Below, one piece after another: positions 1 through 13,314 of a DNA stretch of 64,000 nucleotides. The DNA is from Curvibacter sp. GWA2_64_110 (GTDB lineage Bacteria; Pseudomonadota; Gammaproteobacteria; Burkholderiales; Burkholderiaceae_C): positions 124,001-188,000 of the forward strand of contig MGPC01000003.1 in assembly GCA_001797315.1 (NCBI GenBank). The letters run 5' to 3'. The stretch's first letter is position 1; each line of letters starts with the position of its first letter. The notes beneath the pieces were generated by a model that had not been told where the DNA came from, made no database searches, and worked only from the letters and a program-made list of their open reading frames with translations. The position numbers were made by a program, and so were the translations under genes.

Positions 1-1497
<1,497 letters not shown>

Positions 1498-1571
1498 AAT
1501 ATTTGCTATCGAAACAGGAGCGGTTGGCGCATATTCCAAAAGGGCTGGGACCCGATTTGGTTTGAAATTTA
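1498..1571 (-). repeat. dispersed AT-rich repeat, copy A
   Basis: On the plus strand it reads ATATTTGCTATC, then GGAGCGGTTGGCGCATATT, then GATTTGG. Copy B at 52842-52908 shares TTTGCTATC-AA, GAGC-GTT, GCGCATATT, AGG and GATTT-GTT at the same spacing. The copy fills the whole space between the rhodanese stop codon and the presumed TTG start of recQ. It is less GC-rich than its surroundings. Confidence 0.65.
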
Positions 1572-1964
1572 CATCTGCTCCCAGGGCAGGCCGTCGAAGC
1601 GCCAGCCGTTCAGCGTCGAACGGCGGAAGTTGTCATCCAGGTCGCCTTCAAAGCCGTGCAGCACGTTGATCAGGTGGGTGAAGCCGGCGGCTTCCAGCGC
1701 CAGGCCGGCGTCGAGCGTGCGCTTGCCGCTGCGGCACAGCAGGATCACGGGGCGGCTCTTGTCGCCAGCGGCCTCGCGTTCGACGGCGGCGACGAAGGCG
1801 GCCGGATCGGGCGTGAGCTCCGGGTACTCGTACCAGGGGATGTTGTGCACGCCCGGCGGGCGGCCCACGTAGAGCGATTCGATTTCCATGCGCACATCAA
1901 TGAAAAGCGCATCCGGTTCTTGCTGCAGCAGCGCCCAGGTTTCTTTGGGAAGCAGGTGTTTCAT
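1569..1964 (-). CDS. single-domain rhodanese-like protein
   Basis: Single rhodanese domain of about 131 residues, probably a cytoplasmic sulfur carrier or sulfurtransferase. The active-site loop is CRSGKRT with the catalytic cysteine at residue 77, preceded by the rhodanese strand FIDVR and the segment GVHNIPW. I start it at MKHLLPKE (1964), which has a GAGG-like ribosome-binding site; an in-frame ATG nine codons upstream has none. It is followed by repeat copy A and recQ on the same strand, so the two could be co-transcribed, and it is divergent from metH1 with about 70 bases between. The sulfur acceptor cannot be told from sequence. Confidence 0.85.
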   Translation of the reverse strand: MKHLLPKETWALLQQEPDALFIDVRMEIESLYVGRPPGVHNIPWYEYPELTPDPAAFVAAVEREAAGDKSRPVILLCRSGKRTLDAGLALEAAGFTHLINVLHGFEGDLDDNFRRSTLNGWRFDGLPWEQM

Positions 1965-2035
1965 GCCCTCTATTGTCCCGGGTTTTGGCATGGCACTTCC
2001 CGCACGGTGGCGGGACTTTCTACAATGGACGGTCT

Positions 2036-3082
2036 ATGAAGCCCATCCACTACACCCGCGCCCAAACCCTGCCCGGTATCCTGGCCCAACGCATTGTCAT
2101 CCTGGACGGCGCCATGGGCACCATGATCCAGCGCTTCAAGCTCGGCGAAGCGCAGTACCGCGGGGAACGTTTCAAGGACTTCCACAAGGACGTCAAGGGC
2201 AACAACGAACTGCTGTCGCTGACCCGGCCCGACGTCATCCGCGACATTCACGAAGGTTATCTGGCGGCCGGCGCCGACCTGATCGAGACCAACACCTTCG
2301 GCGCCACCAGCGTGGCACAGGCCGACTACGACATGGCGCACCTGGCGCGTGAGATGAACCTGGCTTCCGCCAAGCTGGCGCGCGAGGCCTGTGACAAGTT
2401 CAGCACGCCCGACCACCCACGTTTCGTGGCTGGCGCGCTCGGCCCCACGCCCAAGACCGCCAGCATCAGCCCGGACGTGAACGACCCCGGTGCGCGCAAC
2501 ATCAGCTTCGAGGAACTGCGCGCCGCCTACTACGAGCAGGTCGAAGCGCTGGTCGAAGGCGGTGCCGATGTGCTGCTGGTGGAAACCATTTTCGACACCC
2601 TCAACGCCAAGGCGGCGCTGTTCGCCATCGACGAGTACTTCGAAAAATCCGGCGAGCGCCTGCCCATCATCATCAGCGGCACCGTGACCGACGCCTCGGG
2701 CCGCATCCTGAGTGGCCAGACCGTCACCGCCTTCTGGCACAGCGTGCGCCATGCGCAGCCGTTGGCCGTGGGGCTGAACTGTGCCCTGGGTGCGGCGCTG
2801 ATGCGCCCTTACATCCAGGAACTGGCCAAGGCCGCGCCGGACACCTTCATCAGCTGCTACCCGAACGCCGGCCTGCCCAATCCGATGAGCGAGACCGGTT
2901 TCGACGAGACGCCGGAGGTGACCTCGCGCCTGCTCAAGGAGTTTGCTGCCGAAGGGCTGGTCAACATCGTCGGCGGCTGCTGTGGCACCACGCCAGAGCA
3001 CATCGGTGCCATCCACCAGGCGGTGGCACCGCTGGCCACGCGGGCCTTGAGCAGCGGGCCGTTCTACCGCGAAGCGGCCTAG
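2036..3082 (+). CDS. metH1: methionine synthase, homocysteine-binding domain protein (split MetH, part 1)
   Basis: Corresponds to the N-terminal S-methyltransferase (homocysteine-activating) domain of cobalamin-dependent methionine synthase as a free protein of 348 residues. It begins [10 protein letters not shown] and contains [22 protein letters not shown] and [10 protein letters not shown]. The zinc ligands of the family are visible as Cys249 (GLNCALGA) and Cys315/Cys316 ([11 protein letters not shown]). The pterin, cobalamin and activation domains are absent and are encoded by the gene at 4314, so the two proteins should act together to remethylate homocysteine from methyltetrahydrofolate. 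A radical SAM gene starts six bases after its stop. Split MetH is known in beta-proteobacteria, so this is not a frameshift. Confidence 0.95.
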   Translation: MKPIHYTRAQTLPGILAQRIVILDGAMGTMIQRFKLGEAQYRGERFKDFHKDVKGNNELLSLTRPDVIRDIHEGYLAAGADLIETNTFGATSVAQADYDMAHLAREMNLASAKLAREACDKFSTPDHPRFVAGALGPTPKTASISPDVNDPGARNISFEELRAAYYEQVEALVEGGADVLLVETIFDTLNAKAALFAIDEYFEKSGERLPIIISGTVTDASGRILSGQTVTAFWHSVRHAQPLAVGLNCALGAALMRPYIQELAKAAPDTFISCYPNAGLPNPMSETGFDETPEVTSRLLKEFAAEGLVNIVGGCCGTTPEHIGAIHQAVAPLATRALSSGPFYREAA

Positions 3083-3088
3083 ACTCCC

Positions 3089-4156
3089 ATGCGCATCGAG
3101 TCTCTGCGCCAGCGGCTGCAGGCGCTCGGTGCCAACCCGCGTCATGTGCACCGCGTGCTGCGCCTGTGGTCGCAGGCCTTGCCACAGAACCACGGCAGCC
3201 GGCCGATCGAGAACTTTCTGCCCACCACGCTGCGTGCTGCCCTGCCCGAGATCGAGCGTGAACTCGCCGGTCTGACGACGCTGGTTTCCGAACATCCGGG
3301 TGAGGACGGTTCGCAGCGTCTGGTGGTGGCGCTGCATGACGGCCAGCTGGTGGAAAGCGTGCTGCTGCCGCCGGGTCGCATCCCGGCGTTGTGCGTGTCG
3401 ACCCAGGTCGGGTGTGCGGTCGGTTGCGTGTTCTGCATGACCGGCACCACCGGCCTCATCCGCCAGCTCGGCAGTGCCGAGATCGTGGCCCAGGTGGCAC
3501 TGGCGCGGCAGCGCCGGCCGGTCAAGCGCGTCGTCTTCATGGGCATGGGCGAGCCGGCGCACAACCTGGACAACGTGCTGGAGGCGATCGACCTGCTGGG
3601 CACGGCCGGCAACATCGGCCACAAGAACCTGGTTTTTTCCACCGTCGGTGACCCGCGTGTGTTCGAGGCCTTGATGGCGCGTGACGAGGGTCAGGTGCGG
3701 CCGGCCCTGGCCCTCTCGCTGCACACCACGCGCGCCGACTTGCGCGAGCAGCTGTTGCCGCACGCGCCGCGGATGACGCCGCAGGAACTGGTAGATGCGG
3801 CCGAGTGTTATGCGCGCACCAGCGCTTATCCGATCCAGTACCAGTGGACCTTGCTCGAAGGCATCAATGACAGCGACGAGGAAGTCGAGGGTCTGGTGCG
3901 TTTGCTGCACGGCAAGTACGCCATCCTCAACCTGATTCCCTACAACGAGGGTGAGGATATGCCTTACCGGCGGCCCAGTTGGGAGCAGGCGGCTGCCATG
4001 GCGCGCCGCCTGCACCAGCGCGGCATCCTGACCAAGTTGCGGCAGTCGGCCGGGCAGGACGTGGACGGCGGTTGCGGCCAACTGCGCGCGCGAGCGGTGC
4101 AAGAAAAGGGCGGGCAGGCGCGCCGCGTGATTCCGCTGCAGGCGGCACCCCTCTGA
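3089..4156 (+). CDS. RlmN/Cfr-family radical SAM RNA methyltransferase
   Basis: Radical SAM enzyme of the RlmN/Cfr family, 355 residues, expected to methylate C2 or C8 of an adenosine in RNA (RlmN modifies 23S rRNA A2503 and tRNA). Visible motifs are CVSTQVGC with the 4Fe-4S cysteines Cys109-x3-Cys113-x2-Cys116, the GMGEPAHNLDNV SAM-binding segment, and the methyl-accepting Cys329 in VDGGCGQL. It is somewhat shorter than the usual RlmN, and I cannot tell whether it is the only RlmN of the genome or a paralogue with another RNA target. It lies between the two halves of metH and is probably transcribed with metH1. Its product S-adenosylhomocysteine is the ligand of the riboswitch that follows. 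Confidence 0.88.
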   Translation: MRIESLRQRLQALGANPRHVHRVLRLWSQALPQNHGSRPIENFLPTTLRAALPEIERELAGLTTLVSEHPGEDGSQRLVVALHDGQLVESVLLPPGRIPALCVSTQVGCAVGCVFCMTGTTGLIRQLGSAEIVAQVALARQRRPVKRVVFMGMGEPAHNLDNVLEAIDLLGTAGNIGHKNLVFSTVGDPRVFEALMARDEGQVRPALALSLHTTRADLREQLLPHAPRMTPQELVDAAECYARTSAYPIQYQWTLLEGINDSDEEVEGLVRLLHGKYAILNLIPYNEGEDMPYRRPSWEQAAAMARRLHQRGILTKLRQSAGQDVDGGCGQLRARAVQEKGGQARRVIPLQAAPL

Positions 4157-4224
4157 AGCGGCCGACAGCTCATTCAGTACACACACTCTGCGCGGGGTTG
4201 CAGCAGCCCTTAAAATCACGGCTG

Positions 4225-4312
4225 ATCCAAGGAGCGTTGCAGCGGCATTCAATGCCGTCAGGCTTGGATGTCCCAACGACGCTCACCTGTTTTGAATCCC
4301 TCAGGTGAGTCG
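4225..4312 (+). promoter_or_regulatory. S-adenosylhomocysteine (SAH) riboswitch before metH2
   Basis: Matches the known metH-associated SAH element in order and motif. P1: GAGC (4232-4235) and GTTG (4236-4239) pair with GCTC (4281-4284) and CAAC (4274-4277). A hairpin forms from CGGCAT/ATGCCG (4243-4257). ATCCAAG (4225-4231) pairs perfectly with CTTGGAT (4263-4269), the conserved pseudoknot partner. The expression platform is an 8-base perfect complement, CTCACCTG (4282-4289) with CAGGTGAG (4302-4309), which holds the Shine-Dalgarno sequence. CTC 4282-4284 is shared with P1, so SAH binding should free the ribosome site and switch metH2 on. The class is established; the pairing was read by eye. 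Confidence 0.9.
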
Positions 4313-4313
4313 C

Positions 4314-7034
<2,721 letters not shown>

Positions 7035-7256
7035 GCCATCCTGGATGGCGGCCCTGATGCGTCCAGGGTCTTTTCAGCTTCTTTCCGGCTGACAGGCGGC
7101 GGTGTGTCGTCTGGCACCGCGCACGGATTTACCTAAGCTTACAAAGCAGACACGCAAATCACGTCTGTTCTTGTTTACCGTTGTGCAGCCGGGACGTTGA
7201 TAGGGTAGTGCCTGAGGCTTCCTGCCTGCCGGCCATTGACGCAAGAGGAACCTACG

Positions 7257-7955
7257 ATGAACGACATTTCACACACCGCACCCCACCCGGGCCGTAACCA
7301 GACCCTGTGGGCCGCGATCGCCGTGCTGGGCGTGGCCGTGGTGGCTCTGGGCTCGGCGCTGTATTTCGTGCAGACGCGCCAGGAAGCGCTGCACACCGCG
7401 GCCGTGAACCCGGTTCCCGTGCCGGTCGTGGTGCCGGCCCCGGGCGCCACGACCGGCACGACACCGGCGGAACCCAAGGCGACGGTACCGGAGAAAAAGG
7501 CGGGCACGGGCAAGGCCGTGGCCAGCCGTGGTGTCAAGCCGGCACCAGCGACTGCGCCCGCGGTCGCAACGCCGGTGGATACGGCGGCCGGCAAGCCGCC
7601 CGTCACGGCACAGGCCAAGGAAGTCTGCCTCAACTGCGCCACGGTGACAGCCGTCACACCGGTGGAGCGCGAAGGTGCGCCCAGCGGTGCCGGCGCGGTG
7701 GCCGGCGGCGTGCTCGGCGCGCTGGTCGGCAACCAGTTCGGCGGCGGCGACGGCAAGACGCTGGCCACCATCGCCGGCGCGGTCGGCGGCGGCATGGCCG
7801 GCAACGCGGTCGAGAAAAAGATGAAGAAGGTGACGGTTTATCGCGTGGATCTGCGCATGGATGATGGCAGTGTCCACAGCGTCGAGCAGGCGACGCCGGC
7901 CAGCGTCGGTGCGCGCGTGCGGGTCGAGGGCAACACCCTGCAGCCGCTCAACTGA
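7257..7955 (+). CDS. membrane-anchored glycine-zipper protein with CxxC motif
   Basis: 232 residues. One N-terminal transmembrane helix (about 17-37, LWAAIAVLGVAVVALGSALY) anchors the protein, followed by a Pro/Ala/Val-rich, probably periplasmic linker, a CLNC motif, and a glycine zipper (GAGAVAGGVLGALVG and GAVGGGMAG) of the type found in SlyB and 17 kDa surface-antigen proteins, then a short beta segment (VTVYRVDLRMDDGS). GAGGAA six bases upstream fixes the ATG at 7257. The order CxxC, valine-rich strand, glycine zipper, beta segment recurs in the protein at 42788. Function is unknown; an envelope-integrity role is a family-level guess. Confidence 0.75.
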   Translation: MNDISHTAPHPGRNQTLWAAIAVLGVAVVALGSALYFVQTRQEALHTAAVNPVPVPVVVPAPGATTGTTPAEPKATVPEKKAGTGKAVASRGVKPAPATAPAVATPVDTAAGKPPVTAQAKEVCLNCATVTAVTPVEREGAPSGAGAVAGGVLGALVGNQFGGGDGKTLATIAGAVGGGMAGNAVEKKMKKVTVYRVDLRMDDGSVHSVEQATPASVGARVRVEGNTLQPLN

Positions 7956-7965
7956 ATAGCCGGGT

Positions 7966-9195
7966 TCAGGCGGCAGCCTGCGGGTCAACGGCGCGCCGCT
8001 GCCGTGCCAGCCGTTGCGCTCCCGCCAGCGCGGCCACACCAATCAGGCTCAAGCCCAGCATCAGCCACAGGCCGGCGCCATAGCCGCCGGACGGGCTCCA
8101 CAGCAAGCCAAGCAGCCATGGCGCAGCGGCCCGTCCCAGCGCCATCGGCACGCCGAGCGCACCGTTGAGCGAGGCGACCTGGGCGCGGTCCACGTATTCG
8201 GCGATCGCCGTGCCCTTGACGATGGTGAGCATGCCGTTGCCCATGCCGTAGAGCAGCACGAACAGCAGCAGCACCGCCACTTGGGCGTCGCCGAACCAGG
8301 GGGCTGCCAGCAGCGCCAGCAAGCCCAACGGGATCAGGCCGGGAATCAGCCGGTTGGCCAGATGCAGATCCACGTGGTTCTCGAAAAAATACAGCAGGAC
8401 CCGCCCCAGCAATTGCAGCACGCCGATTGCCGCCGGCACGGCAATGACCCAGGTTTCCGGCAGGCCGTTCTCGCGTAGCAGACTCACCATGTGGGCCGGC
8501 AACGCCGCCGTCACCCCCATGAGCAGCACGATGAACAGGCCGACCAGCAGAAAGGGGGCGCTCAGCAGATGGGGCTTGAGCGAGGGTGCGTGCGCGGAGC
8601 TGCTGGTGTGTGCCTGGCCAGCGGGCGCGTGGCGCAGCATGAGCGCGTGCAGCGGCGCGCACACCAGCAGGTGCAGGGCCGCCAGTACCAGCAGCGCGTG
8701 GCGCCAGCCGACGGCGTGGATCAGCCAGGCCGACAGCGGGATGAACACCGTGCTGGCCAGTCCGCCCAGAAAGGTGATGGTGATGATGGCGCGGCGAAAG
8801 TCGTTCGGAAAGCGCCGGATGACCACGGCGAAGACCGGTTGGTAGAGCGTGGCCGCCAGCCCGGCGCCCAGGCCGAGCCAGACCGCATAGAAGCCGGCCA
8901 CGCTGCTGATGCCGCTGTGCAGCGCCAGGCACAAGGCCACCAGCAGCGAGCCGCCGGTCATCACCACGCGCTCATGGCCACGGTCGATCAGGCGGCCCAC
9001 CGGGTAGGCCAGCAGCCCTTCGGCCAGCAGTGCCAGGCTGAAGCCGAGTGAAGACTGGGCGCGGCTCAGACCCAGTTCGCGCTCCACCGGTTCGAGCAGC
9101 AGGGCGAAGGTGTAGAACACGCTGCCCCAGCTGATGAGTTGCGCCAGCGACAGCCAGCCGATCAGGTGCGGGGTGTTGCGGGGGGTGTGGTGCAT
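7966..9195 (-). CDS. MFS transporter
   Basis: Major facilitator superfamily protein of 409 residues with about 12 hydrophobic segments. The loop between helices 2 and 3 reads PVGRLIDRGHERVVMTGG, the MFS motif A position. A second half starts near LLSAPFLLVGLFIVLLMG. I start it at MHHTPRNTPHLIGW; the longer in-frame extension runs through intergenic sequence and repeat copy C and does not look like protein. The substrate cannot be read from sequence. It is divergent from another MFS gene at 9424. Confidence 0.85.
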   Translation of the reverse strand: MHHTPRNTPHLIGWLSLAQLISWGSVFYTFALLLEPVERELGLSRAQSSLGFSLALLAEGLLAYPVGRLIDRGHERVVMTGGSLLVALCLALHSGISSVAGFYAVWLGLGAGLAATLYQPVFAVVIRRFPNDFRRAIITITFLGGLASTVFIPLSAWLIHAVGWRHALLVLAALHLLVCAPLHALMLRHAPAGQAHTSSSAHAPSLKPHLLSAPFLLVGLFIVLLMGVTAALPAHMVSLLRENGLPETWVIAVPAAIGVLQLLGRVLLYFFENHVDLHLANRLIPGLIPLGLLALLAAPWFGDAQVAVLLLFVLLYGMGNGMLTIVKGTAIAEYVDRAQVASLNGALGVPMALGRAAAPWLLGLLWSPSGGYGAGLWLMLGLSLIGVAALAGAQRLARQRRAVDPQAAA

Positions 9196-9248
9196 GGCTG
9201 GATTATGGCAAAACCCTGCGGCAAATCGTGCCGCATCCCTTGCTGGAC

Positions 9249-9281
9249 ATACGCAATAAGCTATTGATTTAATAGCAATGA
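9249..9281 (-). repeat. dispersed AT-rich repeat, short copy C
   Basis: On the minus strand it reads TTGCTATTAAATCAATAGCT and then TATTGCGTATG, matching the left part of copies A and B (TTTGCTATC-AA, AGCT-GTT, GCGCAT). Only this left part is recognisable. It lies between the two divergent MFS genes and may carry part of their promoter region. Confidence 0.45.
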
Positions 9282-9423
9282 ATGGTCTGCTACAAGCCCT
9301 GGCGGTGCGCGAGGGCAAGCCCCGGGGGCGCAGCGTGGCGCACCCGTCCTGCATAGAATGACGGCTTGTGTGCATCAGGCGTCGGCTTGTGGCGCGCTGA
9401 CCGGCTTGACTTCCCTACTGCAC

Positions 9424-10644
9424 ATGACCTCTGGCTACGCCTCCATTTCCCCGGCCACGCGACGTTCCATCCTGCTGTTGTCGTTTGCCACTTTTTCCAG
9501 CATGACGGCGCAGCGCCTGTGCGATGCCATGCTGCCCGAACTGTCGCGCGAGTTTTCGGCCAGCCTGGCGCAGGCGGCGCAGGTGGTGTCGATGTTTGCC
9601 GTGGTCTATGGCCTGGCGCAACTGTTCTACGGACCGCTCGGCGACCGGCTGGGCAAGTACCGCATCGTGACCCTGGCCACGCTGGGCTGCAGCGTGGGCA
9701 GCGTGGCAGCGGTGTTTGCCGCCAGCCTGGACGGGCTGGTGCTGGCGCGTGTGCTGGTGGCGCTGGGCGCGGCGGCCGTCATTCCGCTGTCGCTGGCCTG
9801 GATCGGCGATGCCGTGGCCTACGAGTTGCGGCAGGAGACGCTGGCACGCGTCGGGCTGGGCACCACACTGGGCATTGCCGGCGGCCAGTTGCTGGGGGGC
9901 TTGTTCACCGACACGCTGGGCTGGCGCTGGGCCTTCGGCTTCATGACGCTGCTGTTCGGCGTGGTGGGACTGCTGCTGTACGCCGACCTGCGGCGCCAGC
10001 AGGCGGCGCCCCCCGTGGCACACAGCACCCAGCCGGTGGTGCGGCCAGGTTTTGTGGCACAGGCGCTTCTCATCGTCACCGGCCGCTGGTCGCGCGTCGT
10101 GCTGGGCGTGGCCTTTGTCGAAGGTGCAGTCGGTTTTGGTGTCATGGCCATCTGGGCATCGCACCTGCACCATGCGCTGGGCTTGTCGCTGTCGATATCC
10201 GGCGCCATCGTGGCACTGTTCGGCCTGGGCGGCATGCTCTACATGGCGGTGGCGCGCGGGCTGATCCGCCGCTTCGGCGAGCGCGGGCTGGTACGCCTGG
10301 GCGTCGGCTTGCTGGGCGGCTCAGCGCTGGTCATCGCTGTCACGCCGCACTGGGGGCCCACCGTGCCGGCCAGCCTGCTGGGGGGCTTCGGTTTCTTCAT
10401 GTTCCACAACACCATGCAGACCAATGCGACGCAAATGGCACCGGCGGCACGCGGTACGGCGGTTTCGCTGTTCGCTTCGGCGCTGTTTCTCGGCCAGTCC
10501 GTGGGGGTGCTGCTGGCGGCGGCCCTGGTGACGCGCATCGGTTCGGCCGCCGTCATTGGCGGCGGCGGCCTGGTGCTGGTGCTGGTGGGCACCTTTTTCG
10601 CGCATGCGCTCAAGCAACGCGATGCACTCATGCACCTGGAGTGA
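9424..10644 (+). CDS. MFS transporter, DHA1-like
   Basis: Major facilitator superfamily carrier of about 406 residues with 12 predicted helices. It has a good motif A (GPLGDRLGKYRIV) after helix 2 and the DHA1-type start (FATFSSMTAQRLCDAMLPELSREF). The second half begins around RVVLGVAFVEGAVGFGVMAIW. The family exports drugs or metabolites by proton exchange. I prefer the start MTSGYASISPATRRS; an in-frame ATG at 9358 adds 22 residues that do not look like MFS sequence, and neither has a strong ribosome-binding site. It is divergent from another MFS gene and about 90 bases before the CheW-Cache gene. Confidence 0.85.
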   Translation: MTSGYASISPATRRSILLLSFATFSSMTAQRLCDAMLPELSREFSASLAQAAQVVSMFAVVYGLAQLFYGPLGDRLGKYRIVTLATLGCSVGSVAAVFAASLDGLVLARVLVALGAAAVIPLSLAWIGDAVAYELRQETLARVGLGTTLGIAGGQLLGGLFTDTLGWRWAFGFMTLLFGVVGLLLYADLRRQQAAPPVAHSTQPVVRPGFVAQALLIVTGRWSRVVLGVAFVEGAVGFGVMAIWASHLHHALGLSLSISGAIVALFGLGGMLYMAVARGLIRRFGERGLVRLGVGLLGGSALVIAVTPHWGPTVPASLLGGFGFFMFHNTMQTNATQMAPAARGTAVSLFASALFLGQSVGVLLAAALVTRIGSAAVIGGGGLVLVLVGTFFAHALKQRDALMHLE

Positions 10645-10737
10645 GGGCCGGCGCGGACAACTCTGTGCCGGCGTCGATCATCGCCGGCCCGGAAATTGCT
10701 TCTGATTCCGAGTCAAGAATGAGGAAAGTTGGGATCC

Positions 10738-13290
10738 ATGAGTAAGACAGAAACTGCAGCCAGACTGCAAACCGATACTTTCCTGCCCTATATGCGTGAC
10801 GTCATCCGTTGCGAGCAGGCATTGCAGGAACTCAACCTGATGTGGCGCATGATCGAATCGTCCGCCAAGATGAACTGCCCCGAGGAGGCGCGCGCCATTC
10901 TGCCGACCATGGCCGCCACGCGCGACGGCTTCAACCGGCTGGAGCAGGAGCTGGTGACCAGCCTGGTGGGCGAGAAGGTGGCCACCGTGCTGGCCGAGAT
11001 CGGCACCAAGGCGCAGTATGTGATCGACATCGTGGTGCGCAACCTGTACGAGCGCACCGCCGATGTCGGCTTTCTCGCCACCGACAACGAGTTGTGCGCC
11101 TTTGTCGCCGGCCTGAGCGACGACGAGCATGCCATCCGCCAGCGCCTGCGCGCTTATCGCAACAAGTACACGGTGTACGACGAGATCATCCTGCTCGATG
11201 CGGCCGGCAACGTGCTGGTGCAGATCGATGAGGCCACGCCGCTGGAAGGCAGCGTCGACCCCTTGCTGGCGCAGACGCTGGCCAGCGACAGCTTTGTGGA
11301 AACCTTCCGCGCCAGCGATCTGCGCCCGGCCAAGCAGCAGGCGCTGATCTACTCCAAACGCATGTTGCACCCGCAGACCGGCGCTGTGGTGGGTGTGCTG
11401 TGCCTGTGCTTCAACTTCGAGCAGGAAATGGCCGGCATCTTCCGCACGCACCGCGACCCGGACGGGCGCTCCAACATGCTGCTGCTCGATGGCGACAACC
11501 GCGTCATCGAGAGCGCCGACCCGCTGTGGATCCCGATCGGCGCGGTGGTGCCGGTCAACACGGCGTCGTCGCCGCAGTTGCTGATGTTCGCCGGACGCGA
11601 GTATCTGGTTCGTACCTATGCCTCGCAGGGCTACCAGGGTTATCCGGGACCGGTGGGCTGGCAGGGTCAGGTGATGATTCCGGTCGATGTGGCCTTTACC
11701 GGGGCTACCACCAATACCCTGGCCGAACTGGAGCCGGCGGTGCGCGAGGGCCTGCTGTCGCATGCCCAGTCGTTTTCGGCGCCGCTCTACGAAATCATGA
11801 CGGCGGCCGACACCATCCGGCGCGTGGTCTGGAACGGTCAGGTGATGACGGCGGGCCAGCGTGGTGAACTCACGAAGCTCAAGACCATTCTGGATCAGAT
11901 CAGCGAGACCGGCGCGCGCAGCAACGACTTGTTTTCCAAATCGATCGGCGATTTGTACGAAACGGTGCTGGCCTCCAGCTTGCGCGATTCGGAATTCGTC
12001 TCGCATCTGCTGGTCGACCTGCTGGACCGCAATTTGTACGAGCGTTCGGACGATTGCCGCTGGTGGGCGTTGACGCCTGAGTTGCGTGCGGCACTTGCCG
12101 CGCCCGAACTGAGCGAGACGGCCCGCAAGCAGATCAGCGACATCCTGGACTACATCAACCGGCTGTACACGGTCTATACGCGGATTTATGTGTATGACAG
12201 CCAGGGCTGCATCGTTGCCAGCACCGATCTGGGACGGGCGGGCGGCAGTGTGATCGGTCACCATATTGACGAGGCGACGCTGACGCGTGTGCAGGCGCTA
12301 CGCAGCGAACAGGACTATCACGTGACGTCCTTCGGACCTTCGGCGTTGTATGGAGGGCAGCCGACCTATATCTACCATGCTGCGATTCGCGATCCACAGA
12401 ATGAGTCCCGGGTGGTGGGTGGTATCGGCATCGTGTTCGATGCCGCGCCGGAGTTCGCCGCCATGCTCAAGGGCGGCCTGGGGGGGCAGGCTGACATGCA
12501 GGCCCTGTTTGTCGACCGGCAGGGGCGTGTCATTGCCAGCACCGACCCCAGCCGGCCGGTCGGCAGTATGCTGGAACTCGATGCGGTCTTGAGCCAGCTG
12601 CCCAACGGCCAGAGTGCCTCGCGCATCGTGGTCCATGACGGGCAGTACGCCATCATGGGTTGCACGGTCTCCAGCGGCTACCGTGAATTCAAGGTGTCGG
12701 ACGGCTATCGCGAGGACGTGCTGGCCATTGTGTTCAAGTTCCTCGGCGAGGTGCGCGAGCGCTCGGGCGCCGGCGCCAAGGCGCAGGCGATTCTCAAGAC
12801 CGACCTGGTCGGCCTGGCCGGCCGCGAGTACGCCACCTTCCTGGTGGACGGGGCGCTGTTTGCATTACCGGCCGAAAGCGCGCAGGAAGCGCTGCCGGCG
12901 AGCAAGATCACCACCGTCTCCACCGGCGAACGTCGCGCCTGTGTCGGCCTGCTGGGCCTGCAACACGAAGGACGGAACAGCGCGCCGGTCTGGGTGTTCG
13001 ATCTCGGTTATCTGATCCGGGGCACGCCGTCTTTTACCGACAAGAGCAGCCAGGTGATCATCGTGCGCCATGGTGAGCATACCCTCGGCCTGTTGGTGGA
13101 CGAGCTGCACGGCGTGCCGGAGTTCAGCGAGGCGCAGATCATGCCCACGCCGTTTGGCGGTCAGGGCGACCAGGCCCTGGTCAAGCACTTCATCAAGGCC
13201 AATGGCGGGCAGGTGCTGATCCAGGCGATCGACCCGCACAGTCTGTTCATGGCCCTGATGAAACGTGAGGCCGAGGTCTGCGCCGACTGA
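10738..13290 (+). CDS. CheW-domain protein with two Cache-like sensor repeats
   Basis: 850 residues. About 100 helical residues are followed by two homologous sensor units of about 330 residues: RNLYER at 101 and again at 431, each followed by a Cache-like core (YTVYDEIILLDAAGNVLVQID and YTVYTRIYVYDSQGCIVASTD). The last 160 residues form a CheW domain (YATFLVDGALFALPAE, then VIIVRHGEHTLGLLVDELHG). I see no signal peptide, transmembrane helix, HAMP or methyl-accepting hairpin, although Cache domains usually lie outside the membrane. It could bring a soluble-ligand or redox signal to a CheA kinase array from the cytoplasm. The start is ATG 10738 with a GAGG-like site; TTG 10729 is less likely. 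No other chemotaxis gene is in the window. Confidence 0.85.
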   Translation: MSKTETAARLQTDTFLPYMRDVIRCEQALQELNLMWRMIESSAKMNCPEEARAILPTMAATRDGFNRLEQELVTSLVGEKVATVLAEIGTKAQYVIDIVVRNLYERTADVGFLATDNELCAFVAGLSDDEHAIRQRLRAYRNKYTVYDEIILLDAAGNVLVQIDEATPLEGSVDPLLAQTLASDSFVETFRASDLRPAKQQALIYSKRMLHPQTGAVVGVLCLCFNFEQEMAGIFRTHRDPDGRSNMLLLDGDNRVIESADPLWIPIGAVVPVNTASSPQLLMFAGREYLVRTYASQGYQGYPGPVGWQGQVMIPVDVAFTGATTNTLAELEPAVREGLLSHAQSFSAPLYEIMTAADTIRRVVWNGQVMTAGQRGELTKLKTILDQISETGARSNDLFSKSIGDLYETVLASSLRDSEFVSHLLVDLLDRNLYERSDDCRWWALTPELRAALAAPELSETARKQISDILDYINRLYTVYTRIYVYDSQGCIVASTDLGRAGGSVIGHHIDEATLTRVQALRSEQDYHVTSFGPSALYGGQPTYIYHAAIRDPQNESRVVGGIGIVFDAAPEFAAMLKGGLGGQADMQALFVDRQGRVIASTDPSRPVGSMLELDAVLSQLPNGQSASRIVVHDGQYAIMGCTVSSGYREFKVSDGYREDVLAIVFKFLGEVRERSGAGAKAQAILKTDLVGLAGREYATFLVDGALFALPAESAQEALPASKITTVSTGERRACVGLLGLQHEGRNSAPVWVFDLGYLIRGTPSFTDKSSQVIIVRHGEHTLGLLVDELHGVPEFSEAQIMPTPFGGQGDQALVKHFIKANGGQVLIQAIDPHSLFMALMKREAEVCAD

Positions 13291-13314
13291 GCCCGCGGGT
13301 GCGCTGCTACCTCC

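Noticed and set aside
1992-2035. Cobalamin riboswitch before metH1
   Set aside because: Only about 70 bases lie between rhodanese and metH1 and none of the conserved B12-box sequence is visible.
1569-3082. Split metH as a frameshifted or broken gene
   Set aside because: Both parts have full domains, proper starts and zinc or cobalamin ligands, and a complete gene lies between them.
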